This document shows, one piece after another, positions 20,771-29,552 of a stretch of DNA of 52,846 nt. Numbering within the stretch: position 1 is the stretch's first letter; each line of letters starts with the position of its first letter. The position numbers and the translations under genes were made by a program. This DNA comes from DASWIG01 sp965371445 (GTDB lineage Bacteria; Acidobacteriota; Thermoanaerobaculia; Multivoradales; J023). The stretch spans positions 1-52,846 of the forward strand of contig CBDUYN010000055.1 in NCBI GenBank assembly GCA_965371445.1, written 5' to 3'. The notes under the pieces were generated by a model. It saw only the letters and a program-made list of their open reading frames with translations. It did no database searches and had not been told where the DNA came from.

Positions 20771-21190
20771 TCAGGCGCAGTGCTCGTCGAAAGTCGCCGC
20801 GAGGTCCGCGGCCACCTCGTCGATTTCCCGGCCCTCGATGCGGTGGCGGGGCAAGAAAAAGACGAGCTCGCCGTTTTTCCAGAGCGCCATCGACGGGCTC
20901 GAAGGCGGCATGTCGGGGAGGTAGCCCCGGGCCTTCTGGGTGGCCTCGACGTCCTGGCCCGCGAAGACCGTCCCCAGCCGGTCGGGGCGCTTCTCCTGCT
21001 CCAGAGCCTTGCGCAGCCCGGGACGCGCCATCCCGGCGGCACAACCGCAGACCGAGTTGACGACGAGAAGCGCCGTCCCCTCCTTGGCGCTCATCCAGTC
21101 GTCGACCTCGGCCGAAGTCTTGAGCTCCTGGAAGCCGATGGTGGCCAATTCGTCGCGCATGGGTCGTACGAGCAATGGGCTGTAGGGCAT
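20771..21190 (-). CDS. Bacilliredoxin of the BrxA/BrxB (YphP/YqiW) family
   Basis: A 139-residue thioredoxin-fold protein. VVNSVCGCAAGMARPGL contains the CGC active site characteristic of the family, and FAGQDVEATQKARGYLPDMPPSSPSMALWKNG matches its middle and cis-proline region. In Bacillus these proteins remove bacillithiol from mixed disulfides; whether bacillithiol is made here is unknown. ATG 21190 follows a strong AGGAGG, so the longer upstream frame is discarded. This homologue uses Cys, not selenocysteine. Confidence 0.92.
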   Translation of the reverse strand: MPYSPLLVRPMRDELATIGFQELKTSAEVDDWMSAKEGTALLVVNSVCGCAAGMARPGLRKALEQEKRPDRLGTVFAGQDVEATQKARGYLPDMPPSSPSMALWKNGELVFFLPRHRIEGREIDEVAADLAATFDEHCA

Positions 21191-21425
21191 GGTGAGTCCT
21201 CCTGTGTGGTGCTTTTTCCTGAGCTGTCTGTCGGGATCCCGGCCGGACGCCGGGAGCGGCTCTATCCATTGTACGCCAGGATCCGTGCGCCGGCCAGCGG
21301 CGCAAAAAATGGATTTCAGAGCCTCGTTTTCGCCAGGTCTCCCCGGCCGGGTCGCGGGCCCGAATCGCCGTTTTTCATGGCCCGTCGCGCTCGCCTGCGG
21401 TAGACTCTCTCGAAGAGGTGAACCG

Positions 21426-21821
21426 ATGATCGAAGCAACCCAGAGCCCCGCGGCCGCGGTCGTCAAGCAGGCCGATTCCGTCAAACGTACTCAGGTGGCC
21501 GCCGGGACCGCGACGGAGACCCAGGTGCTTCTGGGTCCAGGCGACGGCGCGCCGAACTTCGCCATGCGGCGCTTCACCATGGGCCCGGGCGGCGGCATGC
21601 CGCGCCACTCCAACGCGGTCGAGCACGAGCAGTACGTGCTCCAGGGCCGTGCCCGGGTCACGATCGGTGCCGAGACCTACGACGTCTCGACGGGCGACGC
21701 CCTCTACATCCCGGCCGGTGCGCCCCACTCCTACGAGGTCACCGAGGCACCGTTCGAATTCCTCTGCATCGTGCCCAACGCACCCGACAAGTTCGCGATC
21801 CTCGACGACGGCACGGCCTAG
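21426..21821 (+). CDS. Cupin-domain protein
   Basis: A 131-residue single-domain beta-barrel. Motif 1 reads GGGMPRHSNAVEHEQYVLQGRARV, which supplies the metal-ligand His and Glu positions, and motif 2 reads GDALYIPAGAPHSYEV. These are the two metal-binding cupin motifs, so it may bind a metal and act as a small dioxygenase, isomerase or sensor; the substrate cannot be read. GAGGTG precedes ATG 21426, and a TAGACT -10-like element lies at 21401-21406. It is divergent from the bacilliredoxin gene across 235 bases. Confidence 0.9.
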   Translation: MIEATQSPAAAVVKQADSVKRTQVAAGTATETQVLLGPGDGAPNFAMRRFTMGPGGGMPRHSNAVEHEQYVLQGRARVTIGAETYDVSTGDALYIPAGAPHSYEVTEAPFEFLCIVPNAPDKFAILDDGTA

Positions 21822-21873
21822 GCTGCCGCCGTTCGCCGAATCTCCCAGGGGTCCCAAGGACCGGAGGTCCACC

Positions 21874-23019
21874 ATGTCGAAGAAAGCCTGCTCATCCCTT
21901 TTCCTCACCCTTCTCGCCCTGATCGCCGTTCCCTGGAGCCTGGCCCAGGAGGAAGAACCGGTAGCGCGCTTCGAAGGCCTCGTCGAGGTCTCCGAGGTCC
22001 TGCTCGACGTCGTGGCCACCGACAAGAAGGGGAACGTGGTGCGCGGCCTGGGGATGGACGACTTCCTCGTCAAGGAGGACGGCCAGGAAATCCAGCTCAC
22101 GAGCGTCAGCTTCTACACGACGCGCTACGACGCCGCCGCGGCCCCGGCGGCCGGCGACCCGGCGGCCGGCGACCCGGCGGCCGAGGCGGCCGAGGGTGTC
22201 GGCGGCTTCGTCGAAGTGCCGTCGAGCCGCTACTTCATCGTCTTCTTCCAGGACCAGAAGCGCAACAACACGCCGCGCAACCGCCTCCTCCAACAGCAGT
22301 TCGACGCCGGCCGCAAGCTCCACGACTGGGTCCGCGACGACATGGGGCCGTCGGATTGGGTGGCTGTCGTGAGCTACGACGTGAAGCTCCAGGTCCACCA
22401 GGACTTCACCCAGGACCGGGGCAGTCTCTTGAAGGCGATCGTGGAGGCGTCGCGCGGCGAAACTCCCGAAGAGATGCAGCGTTCGGAGCTCCGGCGCGCC
22501 ACCTCGGGCACGGCACCGTCGCTTCTCCGCGGCCTGCCCGACGCTCCTGACCTCCGCAAGGAGACCAAGCGGATCTACGACGCCATCCGGCTCGTCGCGG
22601 AAGCGACGCGCCCGATCGTCGGCCGCAAGAACCTCCTTTTCTTCGGCATCGGCTTTGGCGAGATCGAGCCTCCCGGCTACGCCCGCGGCGACGTGCGCTA
22701 CTACCCGCAGATGGAGCAGGCCCTAAACGACAACAACGTCGCCGTCTACCCGATCGACCTCACGCCCAACGAGTTCGAGCACGTCCAGAGCCACTTCCTC
22801 AATCAGCTCGCCACCGACTCGGGCGGCTACTACCACTACAACATCGTCAACTTCAAGACGCCGCTTGAGCGCATCTCCAAAGAAAACGTCGGCTACTATG
22901 CCCTGAGCTATCGCACCGAGCACCCGGCCGGGGAGTCGGGCTACCGTCACGTCACCGTCAAGTCGAAGAACAAGAAAGTCAAGGTGCGTACGCGCAAGGG
23001 CTACCGTTACGGCATCTGA
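21874..23019 (+). CDS. Secreted VWFA-related Acidobacterial domain protein
   Basis: A 381-residue protein with a signal peptide (FLTLLALIAVPWSLAQ). The N-terminal segment LLDVVATDKKGNVVRGLGMDDFLVKEDG and the C-terminal YYALSYRTEHP...YRHVTVK...RTRKGYRYG are the two ends of the 'VWFA-related Acidobacterial domain' family. The central VWA fold includes YFIVFFQDQKRNN in place of a canonical DxSxS metal site. A short Ala/Gly/Asp/Pro tandem (about 90-100) precedes it. ATG 21874 follows CGGAGG. The function of this large, taxon-restricted family is unknown. Confidence 0.92.
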   Translation: MSKKACSSLFLTLLALIAVPWSLAQEEEPVARFEGLVEVSEVLLDVVATDKKGNVVRGLGMDDFLVKEDGQEIQLTSVSFYTTRYDAAAAPAAGDPAAGDPAAEAAEGVGGFVEVPSSRYFIVFFQDQKRNNTPRNRLLQQQFDAGRKLHDWVRDDMGPSDWVAVVSYDVKLQVHQDFTQDRGSLLKAIVEASRGETPEEMQRSELRRATSGTAPSLLRGLPDAPDLRKETKRIYDAIRLVAEATRPIVGRKNLLFFGIGFGEIEPPGYARGDVRYYPQMEQALNDNNVAVYPIDLTPNEFEHVQSHFLNQLATDSGGYYHYNIVNFKTPLERISKENVGYYALSYRTEHPAGESGYRHVTVKSKNKKVKVRTRKGYRYGI

Positions 23020-23147
23020 CGGGACCACGCTCAGCGTAGGCGATTGAGCAGAACGAAAAACGGCGGTCCAGGGTCGCACGTTCGACATCGTGGCAGTCTG
23101 CTTCCGGAGGTGGTATCCTGGCGCATCCAAAACGTCTCCTTTCGTCC

Positions 23148-23714
23148 ATGAAGACGATCGCCGTCGCCTCGGCCAATCCCGTCAAGCTTCGGGCTGCCGG
23201 CGACGGCTTTCGGAGGATCTTTCCCAGCGAGGACGTCCACCCCCTGAGCGTCCCAGGGTCCTCGGGCGTCGGCGACCAGCCGTCCTCGGGGGAAGAGACC
23301 TTGCGCGGCGCCACCCACCGTGCCCGTGACGCCGCCGAGGCCGCGCCCGAGGCCGACTATTGGGTCGGGATCGAGGGCGGGATCGAGGAGACCCGCGAGG
23401 GCATGACGGCCTTCGCCTGGGTCGTCGTCCTGGGCAAGGACGGCCGCGTCGGACGCGGGCGCAGCGGCACGTTCTTCTTGCCGGAAAGAGTGGCCGGGCT
23501 GGTCCGTTCGGGCAAGGAGCTGGGCGAGGCCGACGACATCGTCTTCGGGCGCGTGGGCTCGAAGCAGGAGGAGGGAGCGGTGGGGCTTTTGACCGGTGGG
23601 GCCATCGACCGGCGTGCCCTCTATGAGCACGCGACGGTTCTGGCTCTCGTTGCGTTCCGGCACCCGGAGCTCTATGGGGCTCACCCGCAGACCATCCTAC
23701 ATCGAGTAGACTGA
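23148..23714 (+). CDS. yjjX: Non-canonical purine NTP phosphatase (inosine/xanthosine triphosphatase)
   Basis: A 188-residue protein of the YjjX/DUF84 family, which hydrolyses ITP and XTP to keep deaminated purines out of nucleic acids. The N-terminus IAVASANPVKLRAAGDGFRR carries the substrate-binding SxNPxK. SGEETLRGATHRARDA and YWVGIEGGIEE follow, with the metal-binding acidic residues, and later GAVGLLTGGAIDRRALYEHATVLAL. TGGTATCCT, an extended -10-like element, lies at 23111-23119. No clear ribosome site precedes the ATG. Confidence 0.92.
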   Translation: MKTIAVASANPVKLRAAGDGFRRIFPSEDVHPLSVPGSSGVGDQPSSGEETLRGATHRARDAAEAAPEADYWVGIEGGIEETREGMTAFAWVVVLGKDGRVGRGRSGTFFLPERVAGLVRSGKELGEADDIVFGRVGSKQEEGAVGLLTGGAIDRRALYEHATVLALVAFRHPELYGAHPQTILHRVD

Positions 23715-23751
23715 GGGGGTAGCCGCCAATCCCGGACGGAGCAGAAGCAGG

Positions 23752-24789
23752 ATGAACGAGAGGACCATGATCCATCACCTCCGGCGGCGCTTCCGCCCCG
23801 GCTTCGGCGAAGCTGTGGCCGCGGACCTGGTGAAGGAGGCCAGGAGGTTACGCGCGGAGCAGGGCGAGCTCGCCGCGTCGGCGGTCCTCTTGAATTGGCA
23901 CGGCGACGCGCCGGCCTCGATGGCGCGCCTCATCCACCACCCTTTCGGTGCCGAGGCGCCGATCGCCCTCGTCGCCGGCCGGCACAGCCAATGCGACCTG
24001 GGCTCGATCCCCGGTGCGTCGCTTCGGCACGCGCTCATCCTCCTCTGGCCCCCTACAGAAGGGGGAGGGCTCCCGTTCGCGGAAGTGATCGACCTCGGTA
24101 CCCAGACGGGGATCGCCCTCGTCGACGGACGAGTCGCGGCGCGCATCGCGAGCTCCGAGCCGATCCGGTTCGGAGTGGCCAGCGCCGACGTCGTCATCCT
24201 CCACGCCCGCGCCAGGGAGCCGTTCTCGGTCGAGCCGGCCGCCCTCTCGAAGCAACTCGGCGAGGTCAGCGACCGGGCCGAAGTGACCCTGCGCGCCGAC
24301 CGGCCGCATACCCGCCACCTGGACGTTTCCGCGGACTCGGAAGAGGGGATCTCGTGCGACGCCGAGAAGAGCTGCGTGGTGGTGACGGCCCCACCCAGCT
24401 GGGATCGCACGGTCGGCTCGGAGCACACCATGCTCACCCAATTCATCCGCCTCGGCAAAGGCCATGTCAGCGCGAGGGTCCGCGTCCGGGCGCAGGACCT
24501 CGAGCGCGGCGTTCGGCTGGGCCGGTACTTGCGTTGCCGCGGTGCGAGCGTCTTGAGCCGCGACGATCATGTGTCGCGCGTCCACGCTCTCGTCCTCGAC
24601 CGCGGCGGGCACCGCTGGCTCTTCGACACGGCGTCCACCAACGGGACCAAGGTCCTCGACATCGACACGGGCGTTGCGAGAGGACCCGTGCGGGGGGAGC
24701 GGACGTTTCTGTTGCTCGAAGGGCAGGCGCCGTTGCTGGCCGGGCAGGTCGCGTTTCTGGAGGTCGGAGCGCCGGACGTGCCTTCGTGA
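23752..24789 (+). CDS. FHA-domain protein, probably with two FHA modules
   Basis: A 345-residue cytoplasmic protein. The C-terminal FHA domain (about 240-320) is clear: LGRYLRCRGASVLSRDDHVSRVHALV, then WLFDTASTNGTKV, giving the phosphothreonine-contacting Arg, Ser and Asn. An N-terminal unit (about 60-155) has the same layout with weaker motifs: VAGRHSQCDLGSIPGASLRHALI, then VIDLGTQTGIALVDG. FHA domains bind phosphothreonine, so this may read out a Hanks-type kinase; none is intact in the window. An intrinsic terminator lies about 175 bases downstream. Confidence 0.88.
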   Translation: MNERTMIHHLRRRFRPGFGEAVAADLVKEARRLRAEQGELAASAVLLNWHGDAPASMARLIHHPFGAEAPIALVAGRHSQCDLGSIPGASLRHALILLWPPTEGGGLPFAEVIDLGTQTGIALVDGRVAARIASSEPIRFGVASADVVILHARAREPFSVEPAALSKQLGEVSDRAEVTLRADRPHTRHLDVSADSEEGISCDAEKSCVVVTAPPSWDRTVGSEHTMLTQFIRLGKGHVSARVRVRAQDLERGVRLGRYLRCRGASVLSRDDHVSRVHALVLDRGGHRWLFDTASTNGTKVLDIDTGVARGPVRGERTFLLLEGQAPLLAGQVAFLEVGAPDVPS

Positions 24790-25129
24790 AGCGCGGCGCG
24801 GCGGAGCTCAGAAACGTGTTGAGGCCGGTCCCGTCAGCGAGACTCCCAGTCTGGAGATTCCGGCCGATATTGTCCAGAAGACCACCGGAAGATTGTAAGG
24901 CCGGGGGCCTCGCCGACGGGACCGACCTCGTGTGTCTACCTCTATAGACGAACGCGGCGCCGTCTTTCCCTCACCTGAGGGAAATTTTTCGTCGCTGGCC
25001 AGATTCTCGGCTCTTGTCCCGGGGGTTGGGCGCTGGGAGGGGGTGGGCAGACGGCCCCCGGTGGGTCATAATCAGCGGGACCTCGGTATCTGACACCCCG
25101 AGCACAGACACCCCCATAAGGAGAACGCC
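24790..25129. other. Intergenic region between the FHA gene and the M16 pair
   Basis: About 340 bases with no gene I can support. It contains the intrinsic terminator at 24965-24989, a CATAAT hexamer at 25067-25072 that may be the -10 of the peptidase pair, and AAGGAGA at 25118-25124 as the ribosome site of the first peptidase. Confidence 0.5.
24965..24989 (+). terminator. Rho-independent terminator downstream of the FHA gene
   Basis: TTTCCCTC pairs with GAGGGAAA around ACCT and is followed at once by five T residues. Orientation and position fit termination of plus-strand transcripts before the M16 promoter. Confidence 0.8.
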
Positions 25130-26470
25130 TTGACACGAAGAGCTGGCATCCTACTGCTACTGACTCTGCTCCTGGCGCCGGGCCAACTTGCCGCCCAGGC
25201 CGACGGGCGGATCTTTCCCTACGACGTCCACGCCGAGAAGCTCTCGAACGGCCTCCAGGTGATCCTGGTCCCCATGAGCTCCGGCGGCCTCGTCGCCTAC
25301 TGGTCGGTCGTGCGGACCGGCGCCCGCGACGAGTACGAGCCCGGCCGTACGGGCTTCGCCCACTTTTTCGAGCACATGATGTTCCGTGGCACCAAGGCCT
25401 ACCCGGCCGACGTCTACCAGGCGATCACGACGGAAATCGGCGCCGACTCGAACGCCTTCACGAGCGACGACCTGACGGGCTACCACCTCTCGATCGCCGC
25501 CGAGGACCTGGAGACGGTGATGAAGATCGAGAGCGACCGTTTTCAGAACCTCGCCTATCCCAAGGACATGTTCCAGACCGAGGCAGGCGCGGTCTACGGC
25601 GAGTACCGCAAGAACCGCATGAACCCGTTCTTTGCCGTCTACGAGGCGGTCCACAAGACCGCTTTTGAGCGTCATACCTACGGCCACACGGCCATGGGCT
25701 ACGAGGCGGACATCCAGGCGATGCCGAACCTCTTCGACTACTCGAAGACGTTTTTTGACCGCTACTACCGTCCGGAAAACGTCGTGCTCCTGATCGTCGG
25801 CGACCTGGATCCCGCCGCGACGATGGATCTCGTGAAGAAGTACTACGGCGGCTGGGAGCCGGGCTACGTCGCGCCCCAGGTCGAGGCCGAGCCCGAGCAG
25901 ACGGCGGAGAAGCGGATCGAGGTGCCCTACCCCGGCAACTCGCTCCCCATCGTGTGGATCGCCTACAAGGCGCCGGCTTTCGACCCCACCGACCGGGCCT
26001 ACGTGGCCGCCTGGCTCCTGTGCGACCTCTATTTCGGCTCGACGAGCGACCTCCACAAGAAGCTCGTCCTCGAAGAGCAGGTCGTGGAGTTCCTGGGCGC
26101 CAACTTGAACCCCAACCGCGATCCGGGCTTGATCAACATCAACACCCGGGTCAAGGACCCGGCCCGCATCGACGAGGTCATCGCCGAGATCGACGCGGCG
26201 CTCGCGGCGGCTCAGGAGACGCCGGTCTACCCACAGCGCCTTGCGGACCTGAAATCGCGGCTCAAGTACTCGTTCCTCATGAACCTCGACACCCCGTCGA
26301 ACGTGGCCCAGCGCCTGTCGCGCTTCGTCGCGGTGACCGGCGGCCATGAGGCGATCGACACCCTCTTCGCCACCGCCGAAGCGACGACGCCGGACGACGT
26401 TCTTGCCGCAGCCCAGAAGTTCTTCGTCACCGAGAAGCGTACCGTCGCCGTCCTGAAAGGAGGCCAGTAA
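25130..26470 (+). CDS. Secreted M16 family zinc peptidase (catalytic member)
   Basis: A 446-residue protein starting at TTG 25130, supported by AAGGAGA seven bases upstream and an immediate signal peptide (ILLLLTLLLAPGQLAAQA). The inverted zinc motif HFFEH is at residues 78-82 in TGFAHFFEHMMFRGT, with the distal metal glutamate in TEAGAVYGEYRKN. The C-domain starts about residue 250. It is expected to degrade peptides in the periplasm together with the next gene, which overlaps it by one base (TAATG). Catalytic plus non-catalytic M16 pairs are common in bacteria. Confidence 0.93.
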   Translation: MTRRAGILLLLTLLLAPGQLAAQADGRIFPYDVHAEKLSNGLQVILVPMSSGGLVAYWSVVRTGARDEYEPGRTGFAHFFEHMMFRGTKAYPADVYQAITTEIGADSNAFTSDDLTGYHLSIAAEDLETVMKIESDRFQNLAYPKDMFQTEAGAVYGEYRKNRMNPFFAVYEAVHKTAFERHTYGHTAMGYEADIQAMPNLFDYSKTFFDRYYRPENVVLLIVGDLDPAATMDLVKKYYGGWEPGYVAPQVEAEPEQTAEKRIEVPYPGNSLPIVWIAYKAPAFDPTDRAYVAAWLLCDLYFGSTSDLHKKLVLEEQVVEFLGANLNPNRDPGLININTRVKDPARIDEVIAEIDAALAAAQETPVYPQRLADLKSRLKYSFLMNLDTPSNVAQRLSRFVAVTGGHEAIDTLFATAEATTPDDVLAAAQKFFVTEKRTVAVLKGGQ

Positions 26471-28002
26471 TGCCACGTCCTGACCGCTTGACCCTTACCG
26501 GCGCCGCGGCGCTCGTCCTGCTCGCCGCCTTGCTGGGCGGTTGTGCCCCGGCCGGCGACGGCGACGGCGAATCGAACGCCGTCCTGCTGCCGGTCCCCGA
26601 CGACCCGACCGTCACCTTCTCCGTCTACTTCAAGGTCGGCTCCCAGGACGATCCGCCGGGCAAGGAAGGCCTCGCCGCCCTGACGGGCGCGCTCGTCTCC
26701 GAGGGCGCCACGACCAACAACAGCTACGAGGAGATCCTGAAAAAGCTCTACCCTCTGGCGTCGGGCTACGACGTGCGAGTCGACAAGGAGATGACGACGC
26801 TCGTCGGCCGGTCCCACGTCGACAACCTCGACGCTTTTTTCGAGCTCCTGACCGACGCGTATCTTCGTCCGGCGTTTGGCGACGACGATTTCGCCAGGCT
26901 CAAGAGCGACCAGCTCAACTACCTGAAGACGACTCTGCGCTACAGCTCCGACGAGGATCTCGGCAAGGCGGCGCTCGAAGAGCTCATCTTCGACGCGACG
27001 CCCTACCGCCATCCGATCTCGGGAACCGTCGCCGGGCTAAGCGCCATCACCGTCGACGACGTCAAGAAGTTCTACGCCGAGCGTTTCACCCGCTCGAACG
27101 CCGTCGTGGCGCTCGGCGGCGGCTACGACGAGGCGCTCGTGAAGCGCTTCGAGGACACCCTGGCCGAGCTCCCGGAGAGCGAGGCCGGAGCGTCCCCGAG
27201 CGTGGAGGTGGCGGCCTGGAGCGGGCGCCTGGTGAGGCTGGTCGAAAAAGACAACGCCGACGCCTCGATCAGCTTCGGCTTCCCGATCTCGGTACGGCGC
27301 GGCGAGCGCGACTTCTACGCGCTCTGGATCGCCAACTCCTGGCTCGGCGAGCACCGCAACTCCTCCTCGCACCTCTACCAGGTGATCCGCGAAATCCGTG
27401 GCATGAACTACGGCGACTACTCCTACATCGAGGCGTTCCCCCAAGGGGGACGGCGGCAGATGCCGCCCGCCAACGTCGGCCGCAATCACCAGATCTTCCA
27501 GGTCTGGATCCGGACGCTGCCCAACACCCAGGCCCACTTCGCGCTTCGCGCCGCCATGCGCGAGCTCCAAGACCTGATCGACGGTGGCATGAGTGAGGAG
27601 GAGTTCGAGCTCACCCGTTCGTTTCTCTCCAAGTACTATCTTCACTTCGCCGAGACCACCACCCTGCGGCTGGGCTACGCCGTCGACGACCGGTTCTACG
27701 GCATCGAAGGCAAAGGGCATCTGGAGCGCTTCGGCGAGATGATGGCCTCGATCACCCGCGACGAGGTCAACGCGGCGATCAAAAAGCACCTCCAGTACGA
27801 GAACGTCAAGATCGCCGTCGTCACCGGTGACGCTGAAGCCCTCGCCGAGGCCCTCGCCGCCGACGCGCCGAGCCCCATGGAATACGGCTCGCCGAAAAGC
27901 GAAGAGGTCCTGAAGGAAGACGAGGTCATCTCGACCTACCCACTCGGCATCGCGGCCGACGCGATCAAGATCGTGCCCGTCGAGGAGATCTTCGGGAAGT
28001 AA
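26470..28002 (+). CDS. M16-like lipoprotein partner lacking the zinc motif
   Basis: A 510-residue protein with a lipobox (LLGGC, Cys25). The place where HxxEH should occur reads KEGLAALTGALVSEGATT, with no zinc ligands, so it is a non-catalytic M16 subunit. The characteristic substrate-gripping Arg/Tyr pair is present in IREIRGMNYGDYSYIEAF. In known M16 pairs this chain completes the closed chamber around the substrate. The tail from about residue 455 is longer than usual. It is translationally coupled to the catalytic gene. Confidence 0.92.
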   Translation: MPRPDRLTLTGAAALVLLAALLGGCAPAGDGDGESNAVLLPVPDDPTVTFSVYFKVGSQDDPPGKEGLAALTGALVSEGATTNNSYEEILKKLYPLASGYDVRVDKEMTTLVGRSHVDNLDAFFELLTDAYLRPAFGDDDFARLKSDQLNYLKTTLRYSSDEDLGKAALEELIFDATPYRHPISGTVAGLSAITVDDVKKFYAERFTRSNAVVALGGGYDEALVKRFEDTLAELPESEAGASPSVEVAAWSGRLVRLVEKDNADASISFGFPISVRRGERDFYALWIANSWLGEHRNSSSHLYQVIREIRGMNYGDYSYIEAFPQGGRRQMPPANVGRNHQIFQVWIRTLPNTQAHFALRAAMRELQDLIDGGMSEEEFELTRSFLSKYYLHFAETTTLRLGYAVDDRFYGIEGKGHLERFGEMMASITRDEVNAAIKKHLQYENVKIAVVTGDAEALAEALAADAPSPMEYGSPKSEEVLKEDEVISTYPLGIAADAIKIVPVEEIFGK

Positions 28003-28022
28003 GAAGCGACCCCTCACCCCAA

Positions 28023-28078
28023 CCCTCTCCCCGGTTCCATGTCTTGGCCACGGCTCGGCGTCGTGGCCGGGGAGAGGG
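28023..28078 (+). repeat. Inverted repeat forming alternative hairpins before the dehydratase gene
   Basis: CCCTCTCCCCGG at 28023-28034 pairs with CCGGGGAGAGGG at 28067-28078. A competing inner stem pairs GGCCACG (28046-28052) with CGTGGCC (28062-28068). The two share 28067-28068, so they partly exclude each other. The element ends 4 bases before the GGAGAAAG ribosome site. It could be a dispersed intergenic repeat, a terminator-like block or a regulatory leader. Confidence 0.55.
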
Positions 28079-28093
28079 GGCCGGAGAAAGACC

Positions 28094-29065
28094 ATGACCG
28101 ACCGAGACACCTCGGGCCTCTCGCCTTCACGCGCCGAGATCGAGGCGGCCCACGCCCGCCTCGCGGGCAAGGCCCATCGGACTCCCGTCCTCACCTCGTC
28201 CTACTTCGACGAACGCCTCGGCGCGGAGCTCTACTTCAAGTGCGAGAACTTCCAGAAGGTCGGCGCCTTCAAGTTCCGTGGGGCCATGAACGCCGTCGCC
28301 ACCTTGGGCGAGGAGGAGAAAAAACGGGGTGTCGTCACCCACTCCTCAGGCAACCATGCCCAGGCCTTGGCGCTCGCGGCGCGGATCGCGGGCGTCTCGG
28401 CGACGATCGTCTGTCCGCGCAACGCCCCGGCCGTCAAGCTCGAAGCGGTGCGGGGCTACGGTGCCCGTGTCCTTCTCTGTGAGCCAACGCTCGAAGCCCG
28501 TGAGGCCGGAGTGGCGAAAGTCATCGCGGAGACCGGTGCCGTCCTGGTCCATCCCTACAACGACCTGCGGATCATCGCCGGGCAGGCGACGGCGGCCAAG
28601 GAGCTGCTGGAGGAGACGGGCGAGCTCGACGTCGTCCTGGCGCCGGTTGGGGGCGGCGGCCTTTTGAGCGGTACGGCGCTCGCCGCGGCGTACTTTTCGC
28701 CCGCGACGCGGGTGGTGGGTGCCGAGCCCGCGGGCGCCGACGATGCCGCGCGGTCGCTCGAACGGGACGAAATCGTTCCGTCGGTCGCCCCCAAGACCAT
28801 CGCCGACGGTCTTTTGACCTCGCTGGGCGAGCTCACTTTCGCGGTCATTCGGCGCCGGGTCGAGCGCATCGTGACGGTCGACGACCACGCCATCGTCTCG
28901 GCCATGCGCCGGGTCTGGGAACGAATGAAAATCGTCATCGAGCCGTCCTCGGCCGTCCCTGTGGCGGCGCTCCTGGAAGGTGAGCTGGACGTCAGGGGCC
29001 GACGAGTCGGCGTGATCTTCTCAGGCGGCAACGTCGATCTGGCTCGGCTCCCGTGGACGGCCTGA
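28094..29065 (+). CDS. PLP-dependent serine/threonine dehydratase or serine racemase-like enzyme
   Basis: A 323-residue fold-type II PLP enzyme. The Schiff-base lysine is Lys60 in GAFKFRGAMN, the substrate loop is THSSGNHAQALALAA, and the phosphate-binding tetraglycine is PVGGGGLLSG. GAEPAGADDAARS places Glu and Asp residues where serine racemases bind divalent metal. There is no C-terminal ACT domain, so it is a catabolic-type threonine/serine ammonia-lyase or racemase rather than biosynthetic IlvA. Which reaction dominates cannot be told from sequence. Confidence 0.9.
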   Translation: MTDRDTSGLSPSRAEIEAAHARLAGKAHRTPVLTSSYFDERLGAELYFKCENFQKVGAFKFRGAMNAVATLGEEEKKRGVVTHSSGNHAQALALAARIAGVSATIVCPRNAPAVKLEAVRGYGARVLLCEPTLEAREAGVAKVIAETGAVLVHPYNDLRIIAGQATAAKELLEETGELDVVLAPVGGGGLLSGTALAAAYFSPATRVVGAEPAGADDAARSLERDEIVPSVAPKTIADGLLTSLGELTFAVIRRRVERIVTVDDHAIVSAMRRVWERMKIVIEPSSAVPVAALLEGELDVRGRRVGVIFSGGNVDLARLPWTA

Positions 29066-29185
29066 GACCGAGACAGGCTTCCAAGTGATGTTACATTCCA
29101 CGGAAGAGGGAATCCGGCTTTGCAATCCTCCCCTACTCGGCCTGAGGCGGCGCTCCGGGCCGTCGAACGGGCCTTCGCCTGGCCC

Positions 29186-29494
29186 CTACTTCTTTTCCGG
29201 AGCTTCTCCCAGGATCTGGTTGACGCGGTGCGCGAAGGCGAAGTCACGGTCCGAGACTCCGTCGACGTCGTGGGTCATGAGGTGGATCGAGACGCGATTG
29301 TAGACGTTGAACCACTCGGGATGGTGGTTCATCGACTCCGCGGCGAGGGCGACCTGCGCCATGAAGCCGAAGGCCGTCACGAAGTCGACGAAGTTGAAGT
29401 CGCGCTGGAGCTTGCCGTCAAACTCCGTCCAGCCTTCCACTTCCTCGAGGCGCTCGTAGATCTCGTCCGTCGTCAGCTTGCGAAGCTCGGCCAT
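29186..29494 (-). CDS. phhB: 4a-hydroxytetrahydrobiopterin dehydratase (pterin carbinolamine dehydratase)
   Basis: A 102-residue protein whose signature is AESMNHHPEWFNVYNRVSIH followed by LMTHDVDGVSDRDFAFA; the two His and the later His of THD form the catalytic site. The enzyme recycles the pterin cofactor after aromatic amino-acid hydroxylation, though no such hydroxylase gene is in the window; some homologues serve molybdopterin or other pterin roles. ATG 29494 follows GAGGAGAG, so it is preferred to the longer frame. A TAGAAT -10-like element lies at 29547-29542. Confidence 0.93.
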   Translation of the reverse strand: MAELRKLTTDEIYERLEEVEGWTEFDGKLQRDFNFVDFVTAFGFMAQVALAAESMNHHPEWFNVYNRVSIHLMTHDVDGVSDRDFAFAHRVNQILGEAPEKK

Positions 29495-29552
29495 CTGTGT
29501 CTCTCCTCGTCGCTCAAGGGGGTTCGTCCTCTGCACGGCGAATTCTAGCCGG

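Noticed and set aside
20771..21190. Bacilliredoxin as a second selenoprotein
   Set aside because: The active site is encoded by ordinary cysteine codons (CGC) with no in-frame TGA.
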